Shown: positions 14,168 to 15,540 of the stretch, piece by piece | How positions within the stretch are numbered: position 1 is the first letter of the stretch | How the letters are laid out: each line of letters starts with the position of its first letter | Assembly (NCBI GenBank): GCA_958448705.1 | Contig: CAUDEY010000034.1 | Location: 1-15,540 of the forward strand | Length of the DNA stretch: 15,540 nucleotides | From: UMGS1322 sp900550765 | GTDB taxonomy: Bacteria; Bacillota; Clostridia; Christensenellales; QALW01 | Direction: 5' to 3' | The notes under the pieces: generated by a model | The model's database searches: none | Seen by the model: only the letters and a program-made list of their open reading frames with translations | What the model was told of the DNA's origin: nothing | Program-made: the position numbers and the translations under genes

Positions 14168-14168
14168 A

Positions 14169-14204
14169 GAAGATTGTTCTGTTTTCTATTTTTTTCAGAT
14201 CTTC
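14169..14204 (+). terminator. Weak candidate terminator after the HAD phosphatase
   Basis: GAAGAT pairs with ATCTTC, with an inner CTG/CAG pairing and a T-rich loop; downstream DNA is A/T-rich but lacks an immediate T-run. A second small A/T hairpin (CAATTT/AAATTG) follows. Together they may end transcription. Confidence 0.35.
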
Positions 14205-14288
14205 CGATAAAAAACAATTTTATTTTTTTAAATTGGGGCAACATAATATCGTGCATTAGCTGCTGCAAAAAATTTATTTATCATACCT

Positions 14289-14343
14289 GCAAAACGCATA
14301 ATGCAATGGAAAAAGCAATAGAATAAAGCACTGTGCGTTTTGC
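14289..14343. repeat. Inverted repeat in the 14168-14604 gap
   Basis: GCAAAACGCA at 14289-14298 and TGCGTTTTGC at 14334-14343 are perfect 10-base inverted arms around 35 bases. An alternative pairing of GGAAA..GCAA with TTGCTTTCC overlaps it, so two folds would compete. No gene is seen in this gap; its other contents are the weak terminator, the promoter at 14439 and a leader hairpin. Confidence 0.4.
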
Positions 14344-14438
14344 TTTCCACTTCAACCCAGCAAGGTTTACTCCAAACCTCCACTATTTATTGCTTAAGAA
14401 TTTACCGTTTGTTTACAACTGATTTGACGCTATTCTTA

Positions 14439-14467
14439 TTGACACAGGGTGCTGATAGTGGTATAAA
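14439..14467 (+). promoter_or_regulatory. Sigma-A promoter of the L,D-transpeptidase gene
   Basis: TTGACA at 14439-14444, a 17-base spacer, TATAAA at 14462-14467, extended by further TATAAT-like sequence. Transcription should start near 14474, giving an unusually long leader of about 130 bases before the ATG at 14605. Confidence 0.8.
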
Positions 14468-14534
14468 TATAATAAGGTACTATATTGATTTTTGTTAAAA
14501 ATAAAGTTTTCTTACATATTTTGTCAGATATTGT

Positions 14535-14559
14535 TTCGGTAACAATCACAGTTGCCGAA
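14535..14559 (+). promoter_or_regulatory. Stem-loop in the L,D-transpeptidase leader
   Basis: TTCGGTAAC pairs with GTTGCCGAA over 9 bases (one G-T pair) around AATCACA. A shorter competing stem, ATTGTT/AACAAT, overlaps its left arm. It lies about 60 bases below the predicted transcription start and could modulate the mRNA or be a protein-binding site; no known riboswitch is recognised. Confidence 0.4.
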
Positions 14560-14604
14560 TCATACTGTATCATACCTTAAATCTTTATTGTAGGGTGACT
14601 GTAA

Positions 14605-15540
14605 ATGAAAAAATGGATTGCTGTAATTTTATGTTTTGTAAGTCTTTCCGTGCTTTTTGCCGGCTGTAAAGACGACCCTGCCACACCTCAAAATTCAGAT
14701 GATCCGGACCTTACAACACAAATTCCAGTCGTTACCGAGCAGCCTTCTGCGTCTCCTTCCGAAGAGCCTACACAAGAGCCTACTGCGTCTCCCTCTCCCG
14801 TGCCGACGCCCACCCCCTCTCCCCGGCCGGCGCAAACAGAGAGCATTGTACCGGATTATCTGCTTTCAGTAGGATACACTACTCCTTTAGGGGATGTTCC
14901 CAAAGGATATAAAATGGCCTATTACATTGAGGTAGACGTTACCAACCAATGTGTAAACGTATTTATCAAAAATAACTCCACCGGAAAATATGACGTTTTG
15001 CTCAACCGCTTTGTATGCTCCGGCGGAACCTCCACGCAGCCCACCAAGCTGGGTAATTTTTACATAAAAAGCAATGCCGAGCAAAGAGCCGCGACTGGGC
15101 AGGATGTGAAATACAGGCGCTATTACTTTAAAAAGTATCAGTCCTATGCCTATTATGTAACACGCTACAGCAATGAATATATGTTCCACTCCTATACCTT
15201 TGCGGAATCCAACGGTTATTTAAAACCCAAAAGCGCCTATTATAATATGGGAAATCCCGGGTCAGCCGGCTGCTTAAGAATGCTGATGAATCATGCCAAG
15301 TGGATCTATGATAACGTAGATCCCGGCACATATGTAGTAGTAAACAAACAGCGTGCAAAAGATAAAACGCTGCAGGCGGCGCTGAAAAAGATTCCGCCTT
15401 TAGGATATGATATGACCAGCAGCTTTAATCCCGATACGGGAGAGGGCTTAGTGGTAACGGATCTGGTAAAAAATCCTGAAATCATCGGCACCGTAAAACC
15501 GACGCCTTCCGAGACGGCCGTTGTGATCCTGCCGACGCCA
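14605..15540 (+). CDS. L,D-transpeptidase (YkuD) lipoprotein, C-terminus cut by window edge
   Basis: 312 codons without a stop. Lipoprotein signal with Cys21 (LFAGC), a Ser/Pro/Thr/Glu-rich wall-spanning linker at about 26-75, then a YkuD domain at about 95-245. The catalytic His195 is in MFHSYTF and the nucleophile Cys223 is in GSAGCLRM, an Ala variant of the usual SHGC signature that keeps the Cys and Arg. Such enzymes make 3-3 peptidoglycan cross-links or attach proteins to the wall, working at the outer face of the membrane. After the domain comes a Pro/Thr-rich segment (PTPSETAVV, LPTP) that continues past the edge, so another module may follow. AGGGTGA precedes the ATG by about 6 bases. 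It has its own promoter and leader. Confidence 0.9.
   Translation, partial: MKKWIAVILCFVSLSVLFAGCKDDPATPQNSDDPDLTTQIPVVTEQPSASPSEEPTQEPTASPSPVPTPTPSPRPAQTESIVPDYLLSVGYTTPLGDVPKGYKMAYYIEVDVTNQCVNVFIKNNSTGKYDVLLNRFVCSGGTSTQPTKLGNFYIKSNAEQRAATGQDVKYRRYYFKKYQSYAYYVTRYSNEYMFHSYTFAESNGYLKPKSAYYNMGNPGSAGCLRMLMNHAKWIYDNVDPGTYVVVNKQRAKDKTLQAALKKIPPLGYDMTSSFNPDTGEGLVVTDLVKNPEIIGTVKPTPSETAVVILPTP

Overview
The window looks like chromosomal DNA of a Gram-positive anaerobe of the class Clostridia (Bacillota), probably an uncultured gut-type lineage. The reasons are the strong AGGAGG-type ribosome binding sites, near-consensus sigma-A promoters (TTGACA/TATAAT with 17-base spacers), a low-GC initiator tRNA, surface proteins with cohesin, dockerin and cadherin-like modules, and an SH3-glucosaminidase autolysin. 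The assignment rests on gene content and style only; no search was possible.

Left arm (1-9886, all minus strand). The edge holds the first 16 codons of an unidentified gene. Next come two tandem paralogues of a GH99/WbsX-like TIM-barrel enzyme. One is exported, carries a carbohydrate-binding module and is membrane-anchored (1290-3209). The other is a bare catalytic domain without a signal peptide (213-1262). Upstream are a YgjP-like HExxH metalloprotein that appears to be leaderless (3389-3934), an intergenic stretch with several inverted repeats, and a soluble protein of likely (alpha/alpha)-toroid type (4457-5665). The initiator tRNA-fMet gene (6081-6157) has a perfect promoter, several terminator hairpins and one extra base in its T arm. 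A two-gene operon follows: a secreted SH3/glucosaminidase ending in a dockerin (7907-9886), then a membrane-anchored cohesin-like protein (6308-7894). These could form a scaffold and client pair at the cell surface.

Right arm (10123-15540, all plus strand). A divergent promoter region (9887-10122) leads into a polar amino-acid-type ABC importer operon: substrate-binding lipoprotein, permease and ATPase. Two of the three parts are abnormal. The binding protein reads as a circular permutation of the SBP_bac_3 fold: the lobe normally found in the C-terminal half comes first and the usual N-terminal half comes last, with both ligand-contact residues kept. The permease has about 215 extra extracytoplasmic residues between its first membrane helix and the transport domain. 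The ATPase is ordinary. After a terminator come a HAD-IIA (NagD-like) phosphatase and, behind a consensus promoter and a structured leader, an L,D-transpeptidase lipoprotein cut by the window edge.

The best candidates for something undescribed are the permuted binding protein with its enlarged permease, and the operon-encoded cohesin/dockerin pair that would tether an autolysin to the membrane. Secondary curiosities are the leaderless metalloprotein promoter, the T-arm insertion in the initiator tRNA, and a 107-base element bounded by inverted repeats.
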